Shown here: in pieces, positions 35,876 through 46,593 of the stretch
Position numbering within the stretch: the stretch's first letter is position 1
Layout of the letters: the number at the start of each line of letters is the position of its first letter
Assembly: GCF_004341105.1 (NCBI RefSeq)
Contig: NZ_SLZK01000001.1
Coordinates: 248,001 to 312,000 of the forward strand
Reading direction: 5' to 3'
Length of the DNA stretch: 64,000 nucleotides
DNA from: Rhizobium sp. BK418
GTDB lineage: Bacteria; Pseudomonadota; Alphaproteobacteria; Rhizobiales; Rhizobiaceae
The notes under the pieces: generated by a model
Told to the model about the DNA's origin: nothing
What the model saw: only the letters and a program-made list of their open reading frames with translations
Databases searched by the model: none
Translations under genes and position numbers: made by a program

Positions 35876-36074
35876 GGAATGGCGGATCGATCAGTGGGGC
35901 AGGGGCTCCGGATCGCAATGCCGCTGGCGGGTTTCGGGTCTCGGAACCGGCGAAGGAAAATTTGGGCAATACCAGCGCCAGGACGGAATGAAATGACCGC
36001 CTTGGCAATATGGATGTTGCAAAAATAGGTTTGTTTGCCGGTACCCGGCGAATGGGAAACAGGACTGAGTGACG

Positions 36075-38156
36075 ATGGTTAAACTGAAGATTGACGGCAA
36101 CGAGATCGAAGTTCCGGATCATTTCACGCTGCTGCAGGCGTGCGAAGAGGCTGGTGCTGAAGTTCCGCGCTTCTGCTTCCATGAGCGCCTTTCGGTTGCC
36201 GGCAATTGCCGCATGTGCCTCGTCGAGGTTAAGGGCGGTCCGCCGAAGCCGCAGGCTTCCTGCGCCATGGGCGTGCGTGATATCCGCGGCGGCCCGAACG
36301 GCGAACTGCCGGAAGTCTTCACCAACACGCCGATGGTCAAGAAGGCCCGCGAAGGCGTGATGGAATTCCTGCTCATCAATCATCCGCTCGATTGCCCGAT
36401 CTGCGACCAGGGCGGCGAATGCGACCTGCAGGACCAGGCCATGGCCTTCGGCATCGACACCTCGCGCTATCAGGAAGACAAGCGCGCCGTCGAAGACAAA
36501 TATATTGGCCCGCTCGTCAAGACGGTGATGAACCGCTGCATTCACTGCACGCGCTGCGTCCGTTTCACGACAGAGGTTGCCGGCATCTCCGAGCTCGGCC
36601 TGATCGGCCGCGGCGAAGACGCCGAGATTACCACCTATCTCGAGCAGGCCATGACCTCCGAGCTGCAGGGCAACGTCGTCGACCTCTGCCCGGTCGGTGC
36701 TCTGACCTCCAAGCCCTTCGCCTTCACGGCGCGTCCGTGGGAGCTGAACAAGACCGAATCGATCGACGTTATGGACGCCGTCGGCTCCGCGATCCGCGTC
36801 GATACGCGTGGCCGCGAAGTCATGCGCATCCTGCCGCGCGTCAACGAAGCTGTGAACGAAGAGTGGATTTCCGACAAGACCCGCCACGTCTGGGACGGCC
36901 TGAAGACACAGCGCCTCGACCGTCCTTACGTCCGCAAGGACGGCCGCCTGCAGCCGGCAACCTGGAGCGAAGCCTTCGGCGCCATCAAGGCCGCCGTTTC
37001 GGCAACGTCCGGCGACAAGATCGGTGCGATCGCCGGTGACCTCGCTTCGGTCGAAGAAATGTATGCCCTTTCCGAACTGGTGAAATCGCTCGGTTCCGAG
37101 AATCTTGACTGTCGCCAGGATGGGGCGGCACTTGATCCGTCGCTCGGCCGTGCGAGCTACCTCTTCAACCCGACCATCGCGGGCATCGAACAGGCCGACG
37201 CGTTGCTCATCATCGGCGCGAACCCGCGCTTTGAAGCTGCCATCCTGAACGCCCGTATCCGCAAGCGCTACCGTCGCGGCGGCTTCCCGATCGGTGTGAT
37301 CGGGGAGGGCGGCGAGATGCGCTACAAGTATGACTACCTTGGCGCTGGTCCGGATACGCTGAAGGATATTCTCGATGGCGGCCACGCCTTCGCCGAAGTC
37401 CTCTCCAAGGCTTCCAAGCCGATGATCATCATCGGCCAGGGCGCCTTGACCCGCACGGATGGCGCTGGCGTTCTCGCAACGGCTGCCAAGCTCGCCGTCA
37501 ATGTCGGTGCAATCGCTGAAGGCTGGAACGGTTTTGCCGTGCTGCACACTGCTGCATCCCGCGTCGGCGGCCTTGATCTCGGTTTCGTCCCGGGCGCCAA
37601 GGGCGTCAATGCCGCCGAAATGCTGAAGGCGATGGACGTGCTCTTCCTGCTCGGTGCAGATGAGCTCGATTTCTCGGCCAAGGCTGCGAAATTCACGGTC
37701 TATATCGGTTCGCACGGCGACAATGGCGCACATGGCGCGGACGTCATTCTGCCGGCCGCTGCCTACACCGAAAAGTCCGGCACCTGGGTCAATACCGAAG
37801 GCCGCGTCCAAATGGGCAACCGCGCCGGTTTCGCACCGGGCGACGCCCGCGAGGACTGGGCTATCATTCGCGCCCTTTCCGATGTGCTCGGCAAGAAACT
37901 TTCCTTTGATTCTCTCAGCGAGTTGCGCGCCAAGCTCTATGCGGCATTCCCGCATTTTGCGGCCATCGACGAGATCGCTGAGGGCGACAGCGCCCAAATT
38001 GCCGCACTGGCGAAAAAAGCCGGTAAGATGAACAAATCCGGGTTTGCGTCGCCGGTCAAAGACTTCTATTTGACGAACCCGATAGCGCGTGCCTCGGCTG
38101 TCATGGCCGAGTGCTCGGCATTGGCCCGCAACAATTTCAAAGTCGCGGCAGAGTAA
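36075..38156 (+). CDS. nuoG: NADH-quinone oxidoreductase subunit G
   Basis: The 693-aa protein starts with a ferredoxin-type 2Fe-2S domain (PRFCFHERLSVAGNCRMCL), then the His-Cys3 cluster (HPLDCPICDQGGECDLQ) and a 4Fe-4S site (CIHCTRCVRF, VDLCPVGAL). The rest is a molybdopterin-oxidoreductase-like domain without cofactor in this family. It conducts electrons along the arm. ATG 36075 or GTG 36069 could start it; AGGA lies upstream of both. Confidence 0.97.
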   Translation: MVKLKIDGNEIEVPDHFTLLQACEEAGAEVPRFCFHERLSVAGNCRMCLVEVKGGPPKPQASCAMGVRDIRGGPNGELPEVFTNTPMVKKAREGVMEFLLINHPLDCPICDQGGECDLQDQAMAFGIDTSRYQEDKRAVEDKYIGPLVKTVMNRCIHCTRCVRFTTEVAGISELGLIGRGEDAEITTYLEQAMTSELQGNVVDLCPVGALTSKPFAFTARPWELNKTESIDVMDAVGSAIRVDTRGREVMRILPRVNEAVNEEWISDKTRHVWDGLKTQRLDRPYVRKDGRLQPATWSEAFGAIKAAVSATSGDKIGAIAGDLASVEEMYALSELVKSLGSENLDCRQDGAALDPSLGRASYLFNPTIAGIEQADALLIIGANPRFEAAILNARIRKRYRRGGFPIGVIGEGGEMRYKYDYLGAGPDTLKDILDGGHAFAEVLSKASKPMIIIGQGALTRTDGAGVLATAAKLAVNVGAIAEGWNGFAVLHTAASRVGGLDLGFVPGAKGVNAAEMLKAMDVLFLLGADELDFSAKAAKFTVYIGSHGDNGAHGADVILPAAAYTEKSGTWVNTEGRVQMGNRAGFAPGDAREDWAIIRALSDVLGKKLSFDSLSELRAKLYAAFPHFAAIDEIAEGDSAQIAALAKKAGKMNKSGFASPVKDFYLTNPIARASAVMAECSALARNNFKVAAE

Positions 38157-38168
38157 GGGCAGGAACTC

Positions 38169-39215
38169 ATGGATTCTTTCTTCTCGACCTATGTCTGGCC
38201 GGCGATCATCATGATCGGTCAGTCGCTGCTGCTGCTCGTCTGCCTGCTGATTTTCATCGCCTACGTTCTTCTTGCCGATCGCAAGATCTGGGCCGCCGTT
38301 CAGCTGCGCCGCGGTCCGAACGTCGTCGGTCCCTTCGGCCTGTTCCAGTCCTTTGCCGACCTTCTGAAATTCGTATTCAAGGAACCGGTCATTCCGGCCG
38401 GCGCCAACAAGGCAATCTTCCTGCTCGCCCCGCTTGTCACTGTGCTCCTGGCGCTGTCGACCTGGGCAGTCGTGCCGCTCGCCGACGGATGGGTGATCGC
38501 CAATATCAACGTCGGCATTCTGTACATCTTCGCGATCTCATCGCTCGAGGTTTACGGCATCATCATGGGCGGCTGGGCTTCGAATTCGAAGTATCCGTTC
38601 CTCGGTGCGCTGCGCTCCGCCGCGCAGATGGTGTCCTACGAAGTCTCGATCGGCTTCGTCATCGTCACCGTTCTCCTCTGCGTCGGTTCGCTGAACCTGA
38701 CGGATATCGTCAATGCCCAGCGCACCGGCCTCGGTACGATGATCGGCCTGCCGAACTCGTTCCTCGACTGGCACTGGCTGGCGCTGTTCCCGATGTTCGT
38801 CGTCTTCTTCATCTCGGCGCTCGCCGAGACGAACCGCCCGCCTTTCGATCTGCCGGAAGCAGAATCCGAACTCGTCGCCGGCTTCATGGTGGAATACGGC
38901 TCGGCTCCGTATATGATGTTCATGCTCGGCGAATATGCGGCCGTCGTGCTGATGTGTTCGCTGACGACGATTCTCTTCCTCGGCGGCTGGCTGCCTCCGG
39001 TCGATTTCTGGCTCATTAACTGGGTGCCTGGCATCATCTGGTTCATGCTGAAGGCGTGCCTGGTGTTCTTCATGTTCGCCATGGTCAAGGCTTTCGTGCC
39101 CCGTTACCGCTACGACCAGCTCATGCGTCTCGGCTGGAAGGTCTTCCTTCCGCTGTCGCTCGCCATGGTCGTCATCGTTGCATTCGTGCTGAAACTGACG
39201 GGATGGGCAGGCTGA
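38169..39215 (+). CDS. nuoH: NADH-quinone oxidoreductase subunit H
   Basis: The 348-aa protein has eight membrane helices and the NuoH motifs [30 protein letters not shown], and [20 protein letters not shown]. It links the peripheral arm to the membrane arm and forms part of the quinone tunnel. GGGCAGGA precedes ATG 38169. Confidence 0.97.
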   Translation: MDSFFSTYVWPAIIMIGQSLLLLVCLLIFIAYVLLADRKIWAAVQLRRGPNVVGPFGLFQSFADLLKFVFKEPVIPAGANKAIFLLAPLVTVLLALSTWAVVPLADGWVIANINVGILYIFAISSLEVYGIIMGGWASNSKYPFLGALRSAAQMVSYEVSIGFVIVTVLLCVGSLNLTDIVNAQRTGLGTMIGLPNSFLDWHWLALFPMFVVFFISALAETNRPPFDLPEAESELVAGFMVEYGSAPYMMFMLGEYAAVVLMCSLTTILFLGGWLPPVDFWLINWVPGIIWFMLKACLVFFMFAMVKAFVPRYRYDQLMRLGWKVFLPLSLAMVVIVAFVLKLTGWAG

Positions 39216-39252
39216 TGTCCAACCTCGTTTCCGGCAAAATTGGAGATTGAAG

Positions 39253-39744
39253 ATGGGAAGCCTATCCGCCTCCATCAACTCGCTTTTCCTCAAGGAATTC
39301 GTCGGCGCCTTTTTCCTGTCGATGCGCTATTTCTTCAAGCAGAAGGCGACGATCAATTACCCGTTCGAAAAAGGTCCGGTCAGCCCGCGTTTCCGCGGCG
39401 AGCATGCTCTGCGCCGCTATCCCAACGGTGAAGAGCGCTGCATCGCCTGCAAGCTGTGCGAAGCAATCTGTCCCGCTCAGGCGATCACCATCGAAGCCGG
39501 CCCACGCCGTAATGACGGCACCCGCCGCACGGTGCGTTATGACATCGACATGGTTAAGTGCATCTACTGCGGCTTCTGCCAGGAGGCATGTCCGGTCGAT
39601 GCGATTGTCGAAGGCCCGAATTTCGAATTCGCCACCGAAACTCGCGAAGAGCTCTACTTCGACAAGCAGAAGCTGCTCGACAACGGCGATCGGTGGGAGC
39701 GTGAAATCGCTCGCAATATCGCGATGGACGCGCCGTACCGTTGA
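39253..39744 (+). CDS. nuoI: NADH-quinone oxidoreductase subunit I
   Basis: The 163-aa protein has two 4Fe-4S motifs, [12 protein letters not shown] and [12 protein letters not shown], the clusters N6a and N6b. It transfers electrons from NuoG to NuoB. GGAG lies 7 bp before ATG 39253. A 140-bp spacer with GC-rich inverted repeats but no gene separates it from nuoJ. Confidence 0.97.
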   Translation: MGSLSASINSLFLKEFVGAFFLSMRYFFKQKATINYPFEKGPVSPRFRGEHALRRYPNGEERCIACKLCEAICPAQAITIEAGPRRNDGTRRTVRYDIDMVKCIYCGFCQEACPVDAIVEGPNFEFATETREELYFDKQKLLDNGDRWEREIARNIAMDAPYR

Positions 39745-39884
39745 TTGAAATTTGAAATGCCGCGGAAGGGCGCTTTGCCCGCTGCGGTCAACATGCACCG
39801 GGGCTTTGCCGGCGTAAGCTGTGTGAAGTCCTATCGGGCAGGGAAACTCCCGGCTGCCCGGGGGAAGATGAAAAAGGCACCAAC

Positions 39885-40502
39885 ATGGGTCTGCAGGCTC
39901 TATTTTTCTATCTTTTCGCCTTTGTCGCGATAGCGTCGGCGTTCATGGTCATCTGGGCGAAGAACCCGGTTCACTCGGTTCTGTTCCTGATCCTGGTGTT
40001 CTTCAATGCGGCCGGTCTCTTCCTGTTGCTGGGTGCCGAATTCCTGGCGCTGATCCTGCTTGTCGTTTATGTGGGCGCGGTCGCGGTTCTCTTCCTCTTC
40101 GTGGTGATGATGCTCGACATCGACTTCGCCGAGCTTCGCGCCGGTGTCCTCGAATATGCGCCGATCGGCGCGCTGATCGGCCTCATTCTCGCAGCCGAAC
40201 TGATCGTCGTGATCGGCGGCAGCGCGATCTCGCCCGAGGTCGCCAAGACGGTCGCCATGCCGATCCCGGCGCTCACCGAACGTACCAATACGGCCGCACT
40301 CGGCGACGTGCTCTACACGAATTACGTCTATTTCTTCCAGATCGCCGGTCTGGTCCTGCTGGTCGCCATGATCGGCGCAATCGTGCTGACGCTGAAGCAC
40401 CGCACCAACATCAAGCGGCAGAATATTTCCCGCCAGGTTGCCCGTACGCCCGCGACCGCCGTCGAGGTGGTCAAGGTCAAGGCGGGCCAGGGCGTGAACT
40501 GA
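39885..40502 (+). CDS. nuoJ: NADH-quinone oxidoreductase subunit J
   Basis: The 205-aa protein has five membrane helices and the NuoJ motif [31 protein letters not shown] with the pi-bulge region. It is a proton-arm subunit. The C-terminal tail (residues about 180-205) is basic and variable. It starts at ATG 39885. Confidence 0.96.
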   Translation: MGLQALFFYLFAFVAIASAFMVIWAKNPVHSVLFLILVFFNAAGLFLLLGAEFLALILLVVYVGAVAVLFLFVVMMLDIDFAELRAGVLEYAPIGALIGLILAAELIVVIGGSAISPEVAKTVAMPIPALTERTNTAALGDVLYTNYVYFFQIAGLVLLVAMIGAIVLTLKHRTNIKRQNISRQVARTPATAVEVVKVKAGQGVN

Positions 40503-40527
40503 ACCGAGAGGTCAAGGAGAAAAGAAC

Positions 40528-40836
40528 ATGGTCATCGGACTTTCCCATTATCTCACGGTCAGCGCCATCCTCTTCACCATCGGCATGTTCGGCATCTTCC
40601 TGAACCGGAAGAACATCATCGTCATCCTGATGTCGATCGAACTGATCCTGCTGTCGGTCAACATCAATATGGTCGCCTTCTCGTCGTTCCTCAACGACAT
40701 CGTCGGCCAGGTGTTCGCATTGTTCATTCTGACCGTTGCTGCTGCTGAAGCGGCGATCGGTCTCGCAATTCTCGTTGTCTTCTACCGCAACCGCGGTTCG
40801 ATCGCGGTCGAAGACGTCAATATGATGAAGGGCTGA
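40528..40836 (+). CDS. nuoK: NADH-quinone oxidoreductase subunit K
   Basis: The 102-aa protein has three membrane helices with the two conserved glutamates, in [13 protein letters not shown] and [14 protein letters not shown]. These are part of the proton path of complex I. AAGGAGAAAAG precedes ATG 40528. Confidence 0.97.
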   Translation: MVIGLSHYLTVSAILFTIGMFGIFLNRKNIIVILMSIELILLSVNINMVAFSSFLNDIVGQVFALFILTVAAAEAAIGLAILVVFYRNRGSIAVEDVNMMKG

Positions 40837-40843
40837 GCGGCTC

Positions 40844-42841
40844 ATGTTCCTCTATAAGGCTATCGTCTTCCTTCCCCTGATCGGCGCGATCATCGCCGGC
40901 CTCTTCGGCCGCGCGATTGGTGCCAAGGCGTCGGAATATGTCACCAGCGGCCTGATGATCATCGCCGCCGTTCTCTCCTGGGTCGTCTTCTTCACGGTTG
41001 CGCTCGGCCATCCCGAAGGCGCTATCAAGGTCGAGGTTCTGCGCTGGATCCAGTCCGGCGGGATCGACGTATCCTGGTCGCTGCGTGTCGATACGCTGAC
41101 CTCGGTCATGCTGATCGTGGTCAACACGGTCTCGACGCTGGTGCACATCTACTCGATCGGTTACATGCATACCGATCCGCACCGCCCGCGCTTCTTCGCC
41201 TATCTCTCGCTCTTTACCTTCGCCATGCTGATGCTGGTGACCTCCGACAACCTTGCCCAGATGTTCTTCGGCTGGGAAGGCGTTGGTCTGGCCTCGTATC
41301 TGCTGATCGGCTTCTGGTACAAGAAACCCTCGGCATCGGCCGCGGCAATAAAAGCCTTCATCGTCAACCGCGTCGGCGATTTCGGCTTCGTGCTCGGCAT
41401 CGCGACCGTCTTCGTGCTGTTCGGTTCGATCAACTTCGATACGATCTTCGCCAATGCTGCGACCTTCGCTCCAGCGGAAGGTGGCGGTGCGGCCGGTGAA
41501 GTCGTGTTGAACCTCTTCGGCATGCATCTTGACAAGGCTCATGCGCTGACAGGCGCCTGCCTGCTGCTCTTCATGGGCGCGATGGGTAAGTCGGCGCAGT
41601 TCCTGCTGCACACCTGGCTTCCGGACGCCATGGAAGGCCCGACGCCGGTTTCGGCTCTCATCCATGCCGCAACCATGGTTACCGCTGGTGTCTTCCTCGT
41701 CGCCCGCATGTCGCCGATCTTCGAACACTCGCCGGATGCGCTTGTCGTCGTGACGATCATCGGTGCGATCACTGCCTTCTTCGCCGCGACCGTCGGCCTC
41801 GTGCAGAACGACATCAAGCGCGTCATTGCCTACTCGACCTGCTCGCAGCTCGGCTACATGTTCGTTGCTCTCGGCGTCGGTGCCTATGGCGCGGCAATCT
41901 TCCACCTCTTCACCCACGCCTTCTTCAAGGCTCTGCTGTTCCTGTGCGCCGGTTCGGTCATTCACGCCGTCGATGGCGAGCAGGACATGCGCTACATGGG
42001 TGGCCTGCGTCCGCACATCAAGATGACGTTCTGGATGATGATCATCGGCACGCTGGCGATCACCGGTGTTGGCATTCCCTTCACCCCGGTCGGCTTTGCA
42101 GGCTTCTTCTCGAAGGACGTCATCATCGAGGCTGCCTACGCGTCGCATTCGCCGGCTGCAGGCTTCGCCTTCACACTGCTGGTCATTGCCGCTCTCTTCA
42201 CGAGCTTCTATTCCTGGCGCCTGATCTTCATGACCTTCTATGGCCGGCCACGCGCTTCGCATGAGGTCATGCATCACGTCCACGAATCGCCGCAGGTCAT
42301 GCTGGTGCCGCTCTACCTCCTCGCCATCGGCGCAGTATTTGCCGGCGTGCTCTTTGAAGGCCGCTTCTACGGCGAAGAATATGCCGAGTTCTGGAAGGGC
42401 GCGCTCTTCACTGGCGCCGAAAACGAGCTGGTGGAACAATTCCACCACGTTCCGGCCTGGGTCAGCCTCAGCCCCTTCATCGCCATGTTGCTCGGCTTCG
42501 TGACCGCCTGGTATATGTACATCCGGTCGCCCTCGACGCCGCGTAAGCTCGCTCAGCAGCATCGTGTGCTCTACCAGTTCCTGCTCAACAAGTGGTACTT
42601 CGACGAACTCTACGACTTCCTCTTCGTCCGCACGGCCAAGGCGCTCGGCAACTTCCTGTGGAAGAAGGGTGATGTCGGCGTCATCGATACCTACGGTCCG
42701 AACGGCGTCGCTGCCCGCGTGGTCAACGTGACCGATCGCGTCGTACGCCTGCAGACCGGCTACCTCTATCACTATGCCTTCGCGATGCTGATCGGCGTTG
42801 CGGCGCTCGTTACCTGGATGATGCTCGGGAGTTCCTTCTGA
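40844..42841 (+). CDS. nuoL: NADH-quinone oxidoreductase subunit L
   Basis: The 665-aa antiporter-like subunit has about 16 membrane helices, with [19 protein letters not shown] (conserved Glu), [20 protein letters not shown] (Lys/His), and [15 protein letters not shown] long C-terminal amphipathic helix follows (from about residue 530). It pumps protons at the far end of the membrane arm. Its TGA overlaps the nuoM ATG. Confidence 0.98.
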   Translation: MFLYKAIVFLPLIGAIIAGLFGRAIGAKASEYVTSGLMIIAAVLSWVVFFTVALGHPEGAIKVEVLRWIQSGGIDVSWSLRVDTLTSVMLIVVNTVSTLVHIYSIGYMHTDPHRPRFFAYLSLFTFAMLMLVTSDNLAQMFFGWEGVGLASYLLIGFWYKKPSASAAAIKAFIVNRVGDFGFVLGIATVFVLFGSINFDTIFANAATFAPAEGGGAAGEVVLNLFGMHLDKAHALTGACLLLFMGAMGKSAQFLLHTWLPDAMEGPTPVSALIHAATMVTAGVFLVARMSPIFEHSPDALVVVTIIGAITAFFAATVGLVQNDIKRVIAYSTCSQLGYMFVALGVGAYGAAIFHLFTHAFFKALLFLCAGSVIHAVDGEQDMRYMGGLRPHIKMTFWMMIIGTLAITGVGIPFTPVGFAGFFSKDVIIEAAYASHSPAAGFAFTLLVIAALFTSFYSWRLIFMTFYGRPRASHEVMHHVHESPQVMLVPLYLLAIGAVFAGVLFEGRFYGEEYAEFWKGALFTGAENELVEQFHHVPAWVSLSPFIAMLLGFVTAWYMYIRSPSTPRKLAQQHRVLYQFLLNKWYFDELYDFLFVRTAKALGNFLWKKGDVGVIDTYGPNGVAARVVNVTDRVVRLQTGYLYHYAFAMLIGVAALVTWMMLGSSF

Positions 42842-44352
42842 TGACCGATTGGCCCATTCTTTCAACGGTCACCTTCCTGCCGCTCGTCGGCGTGGTGCTC
42901 CTGTTGCTGATGAACGGCGAAACCGAGAACGGCCGTAAGAACGTGCTGTGGATCTCTTTGATCACCACGGTCTTCACCTTCATCCTGTCGCTCTTCATCT
43001 GGATCGGTTTCGACAACGCCAATCCTGGCTTCCAGATGATCGAGCAGCATAACTGGCTCGGCACTGGCATCGGCTACCATGTCGGCGTCGACGGCATCTC
43101 CATGCTGTTCATCATCCTTTCGACCTTCCTGATGCCTTTCTGCGTGCTCGCAAGCTGGCTCTCGATCGAGAAGCGGGTGAAGGAATACATGATTGCCTTC
43201 CTCATCCTCGAAGTGATGATGGTCGGTGTCTTCGTCTCGCTCGATATCGTTCTCTTCTACGTCTTCTTCGAAGGCGGCCTCATTCCGATGTTCCTGATCA
43301 TCGGCGTCTGGGGTGGTGCTAGCCGCGTCTATGCGAGCTACAAGTTCTTTCTCTACACGTTGCTCGGCTCCGTGTTGATGCTGCTTGCCATCATGGCCAT
43401 GTACTGGCAGGCCGGCACGACGGATATCGTCCAGCTTCTGAACTACAAATTCCCGCCGGCGATGCAGACTTGGCTGTGGCTGGCCTTCTTTGCCTCCTTC
43501 GCGGTGAAGATGCCGATGTGGCCGGTTCATACCTGGCTCCCGGACGCGCACGTCCAGGCGCCGACGGCCGGTTCCGTCATCCTGGCAGGCGTACTCCTGA
43601 AGCTCGGCGGCTACGGTCTGATCCGCTTCTCGCTCGGCATGTTCCCGGTCGCATCAGACTATTTCGCGCCACTCGTCTTCGCCATGTCCGTAATCGCCAT
43701 CATCTACACTTCGCTGGTTGCGATGATGCAGGACGACATCAAGAAGCTGATCGCCTATTCCTCGGTTGCCCACATGGGCTACGTGACGATGGGAGTCTTT
43801 GCGGCCAACGCACAGGGTCTGCAGGGTTCGATCTTCCAGATGCTGTCGCACGGCATTGTCTCCGCCGCGCTCTTCCTTTGCGTCGGCGTCGTCTATGACC
43901 GCACCCACACCCGCGAGATCGCGGCCTATGGCGGCCTCGTCAACAACATGCCGAAATACGCCGTCGCCTTCATGGTCTTCACCATGGCGAATGTCGGCCT
44001 GCCGGGCACTTCGGGCTTCATCGGCGAATTCCTCACCCTGATCGGCGCCTTCCGAGCCAATACCTGGGTTGCGCTCTTTGCCGCAACCGGTGTTATCCTC
44101 TCGGCCGCCTATGCGCTCTGGCTCTATCGCCGGGTTATTTTCGGCGCACTGGAGAAGGAAAAGCTGAAGGCTTTGCTCGACCTCTCGCCGCGTGAACAGA
44201 TCATTCTCTACCCGATGATCGCGCTCACGATCTTCTTCGGCGTCTATCCGGCTCCGGTCTTCGATGCGACCGCAGCTTCCGTAGACCATCTGATCAACAG
44301 CTATTCGGCCGCAGTGCAGGCAGCGCAGAATGTTGCGCTGTCGATGAAATGA
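42841..44352 (+). CDS. nuoM: NADH-quinone oxidoreductase subunit M
   Basis: The 503-aa antiporter-like subunit has about 14 helices, with [19 protein letters not shown] (conserved Glu), [20 protein letters not shown] (Lys) and [14 protein letters not shown]. It is a proton pump module. It overlaps nuoL by one base and is followed by nuoN after 14 bp. Confidence 0.98.
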   Translation: MTDWPILSTVTFLPLVGVVLLLLMNGETENGRKNVLWISLITTVFTFILSLFIWIGFDNANPGFQMIEQHNWLGTGIGYHVGVDGISMLFIILSTFLMPFCVLASWLSIEKRVKEYMIAFLILEVMMVGVFVSLDIVLFYVFFEGGLIPMFLIIGVWGGASRVYASYKFFLYTLLGSVLMLLAIMAMYWQAGTTDIVQLLNYKFPPAMQTWLWLAFFASFAVKMPMWPVHTWLPDAHVQAPTAGSVILAGVLLKLGGYGLIRFSLGMFPVASDYFAPLVFAMSVIAIIYTSLVAMMQDDIKKLIAYSSVAHMGYVTMGVFAANAQGLQGSIFQMLSHGIVSAALFLCVGVVYDRTHTREIAAYGGLVNNMPKYAVAFMVFTMANVGLPGTSGFIGEFLTLIGAFRANTWVALFAATGVILSAAYALWLYRRVIFGALEKEKLKALLDLSPREQIILYPMIALTIFFGVYPAPVFDATAASVDHLINSYSAAVQAAQNVALSMK

Positions 44353-44366
44353 CGGGATTTTAGGAC

Positions 44367-45812
44367 ATGACCGCTGAAACAATATCCCTGAGCCTGTACC
44401 TGTCCGCGCCGGAAATCATCCTCGCGATCGGTGCGCTCGTCCTGCTCATGATCGGCGTCTTCTCGGGCGAGCGGTCCGGTCCGCTCGTCAGCGTGCTGGC
44501 GATGATCGTGATTGCGATCTCCGGACTGTGGCTGGTCTTCGTTCCGGGCGACGGCCTCGCCTATGGCGGTGTCTACCTCGCCGACGGTTTCGCACGCTTC
44601 ATGAAGGTTCTGGCGCTGATCGGCTCGTTCATCGCCCTGTTCATGTCGATGGGCCTGGCGAGGGAAAACCAGCTCGACAAGTTCGAGTTCCCGGTTCTCC
44701 TCGTGCTCTGCACGCTCGGCATCATGCTGATGATCTCGGCAAATGACCTGATTGCACTTTACCTCGGCCTCGAGCTGCAGTCTCTGGCGATCTACGTCAT
44801 CGCGGCGATCAACCGTGAGAGCGTGAAGTCGACCGAAGCGGGTCTGAAATACTTCGTCCTCGGCGCCCTCTCGTCGGGCATGCTTCTCTATGGCATGTCC
44901 TTGGTCTACGGCTTCACCGGCCACACGCATTTCGCAGACGTTGCCCAGGCTCTGACTGTCGAAGGCGGAAGTTCACTCGGCCTGATCTTCGGCCTCGTCT
45001 TCATCCTGGCCGGTATCGCCTTCAAGATCTCGGCCGTTCCGTTCCACATGTGGACGCCCGACGTTTATGAAGGCGCGCCGACCCCGGTCACTGCGTTCCT
45101 CGCGAGCGCACCGAAGGTTGCCGCCATGGCGATGATGACCCGCATCGTCATCACCGCGTTCCAGCCGATACTGACCGAGTGGCAGCAGATCATTGTCTTT
45201 ATCTCGATTGCCTCCATGCTGCTCGGTTCCTTTGCTGCGATCGGCCAGAAGAACATCAAGCGACTGATGGCCTATTCTTCGATCGGTCACATGGGCTATG
45301 CACTGGTCGGCCTCGCAGCCGGCAACCAGACGGGCGTCACCGGCGTCATGCTCTACATGGCGATCTACATGGTCATGACGCTCGGCTCCTTCGCAATCAT
45401 CATGTCGATGCGCCGCAAGGACGGCACGGTCGTTGAAAACGTCAACGATCTTGCTGGCCTGTCGACGACGAACCCCTTCATGGCTGTGGTTCTGACCGCA
45501 CTAATGTTCTCGCTCGCCGGCATTCCGCCGCTCGCAGGCTTCTTCGCGAAGTACTTCGTCTTCGTCGCCGCCATCGAGGCCAAGCTTTACGCGCTTGCCG
45601 TCATCGGCGTCCTGGCGTCGGTCGTCGGTGCTTACTATTATCTGCGCGTCATCAAGCTGATGTGGTTTGATGAGGCGACTGACGAATTCGCTCGTGTCTC
45701 CGGCTCGATGCGTCTCGTCTTCGGTCTCTCCGGTCTCTTCGTTGCCGCCTATGTTCTCATCGGCGGTCCGATCGGCGGCGCGGCCGAACTCGCTGCGGCA
45801 ACGCTCTTCTGA
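44367..45812 (+). CDS. nuoN: NADH-quinone oxidoreductase subunit N
   Basis: The 481-aa antiporter-like subunit has about 14 helices, with [20 protein letters not shown] (conserved Glu), [20 protein letters not shown] (His/Trp), and [15 protein letters not shown]. It is the last core nuo gene. Its TGA overlaps the ATG of birA by one base, so birA is translationally coupled to it. Confidence 0.98.
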   Translation: MTAETISLSLYLSAPEIILAIGALVLLMIGVFSGERSGPLVSVLAMIVIAISGLWLVFVPGDGLAYGGVYLADGFARFMKVLALIGSFIALFMSMGLARENQLDKFEFPVLLVLCTLGIMLMISANDLIALYLGLELQSLAIYVIAAINRESVKSTEAGLKYFVLGALSSGMLLYGMSLVYGFTGHTHFADVAQALTVEGGSSLGLIFGLVFILAGIAFKISAVPFHMWTPDVYEGAPTPVTAFLASAPKVAAMAMMTRIVITAFQPILTEWQQIIVFISIASMLLGSFAAIGQKNIKRLMAYSSIGHMGYALVGLAAGNQTGVTGVMLYMAIYMVMTLGSFAIIMSMRRKDGTVVENVNDLAGLSTTNPFMAVVLTALMFSLAGIPPLAGFFAKYFVFVAAIEAKLYALAVIGVLASVVGAYYYLRVIKLMWFDEATDEFARVSGSMRLVFGLSGLFVAAYVLIGGPIGGAAELAAATLF

Positions 45813-46576
45813 TGGCTTCCGACAAGCGGCGCCGGATATCGCTCGGCGATGTCAGGCACGAGGCCTTGTCGGAAACGTCCTCCACCAATACGGAATGCCT
45901 TGCCCGCGCGCGGGTAGGGGACCCCGGTCTCCTCTGGGTGACCGCCGAAAGGCAGACCGGCGGCCGCGGCCGCCGTGGCCGTCCCTGGGTTTCCGAGCGC
46001 GGCAATCTCTACGCTTCTCTTCTCCTCATCGACCCGGCACCGATGGAGCGCCTTGCCTCCCTGCCGCTCGCAATCGCCGTCGCGGTTCATCAGGCCGTCC
46101 GCAGCGTCTTGCCGCCGGGCGCCGAGCCGCTGGAGGTGAAGTGGCCGAACGATATCCTGATCGGACGCAAGAAGACCTGCGGTATCCTCGTCGAGGGGGA
46201 GCGGCTGGCGAATGGACGCCATGCCGTCGTGATCGGTATCGGCATCAACGTGTCCGTCATGCCCGAGAACCCACTCTATCCCGTCACTTGCCTGCGCGAT
46301 CAGGGAAGTGCAGCTTCGCCTGAGGAGCTCTTCGCCCATCTCTTTGCCTCCATGACCGAGGCGCTGAATGTCTGGGACGAAGGTCGGGGCATTGCCGAGA
46401 TCACTGCGCGATGGCGTGCGGTTGCCTGTGGTATTGGCGAAAAGATAACTGTGAACTTGCCCGACAGGTCGATTTCCGGGTTTTTCGCCGGAATTGATGA
46501 TAATGGCCTGTTGATGCTCGATACGGGCACAGGCAGGATGATGCCGATTGCGGCCGGCGATGTATTCTTTGGATAG
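45812..46576 (+). CDS. birA: Biotin--[acetyl-CoA-carboxylase] ligase
   Basis: The 254-aa protein has the ligase core: SSTNTECLARA, the biotinyl-AMP loop TGGRGRRGRPWVS, and VKWPNDILIGRKKTCGILVE. It lacks the N-terminal DNA-binding domain of E. coli BirA, so it is only an enzyme, not a repressor. It attaches biotin to carboxylases in the cytosol. It overlaps nuoN and ends 18 bp before the RNase J gene start. Confidence 0.95.
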   Translation: MASDKRRRISLGDVRHEALSETSSTNTECLARARVGDPGLLWVTAERQTGGRGRRGRPWVSERGNLYASLLLIDPAPMERLASLPLAIAVAVHQAVRSVLPPGAEPLEVKWPNDILIGRKKTCGILVEGERLANGRHAVVIGIGINVSVMPENPLYPVTCLRDQGSAASPEELFAHLFASMTEALNVWDEGRGIAEITARWRAVACGIGEKITVNLPDRSISGFFAGIDDNGLLMLDTGTGRMMPIAAGDVFFG

Positions 46577-46593
46577 TGGAAAAAACAAACATT

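Noticed and set aside
32735..37997. Two open minus-strand frames of 825 and 897 codons
   Set aside because: They are shadows of nuoE-nuoF and of the 35187-nuoG part of the operon, caused by GC-rich codon use.
40817..42865. Open minus-strand frame of 682 codons opposite nuoL
   Set aside because: Charged, His/Glu-rich antisense reading of a membrane protein gene; not a real protein.
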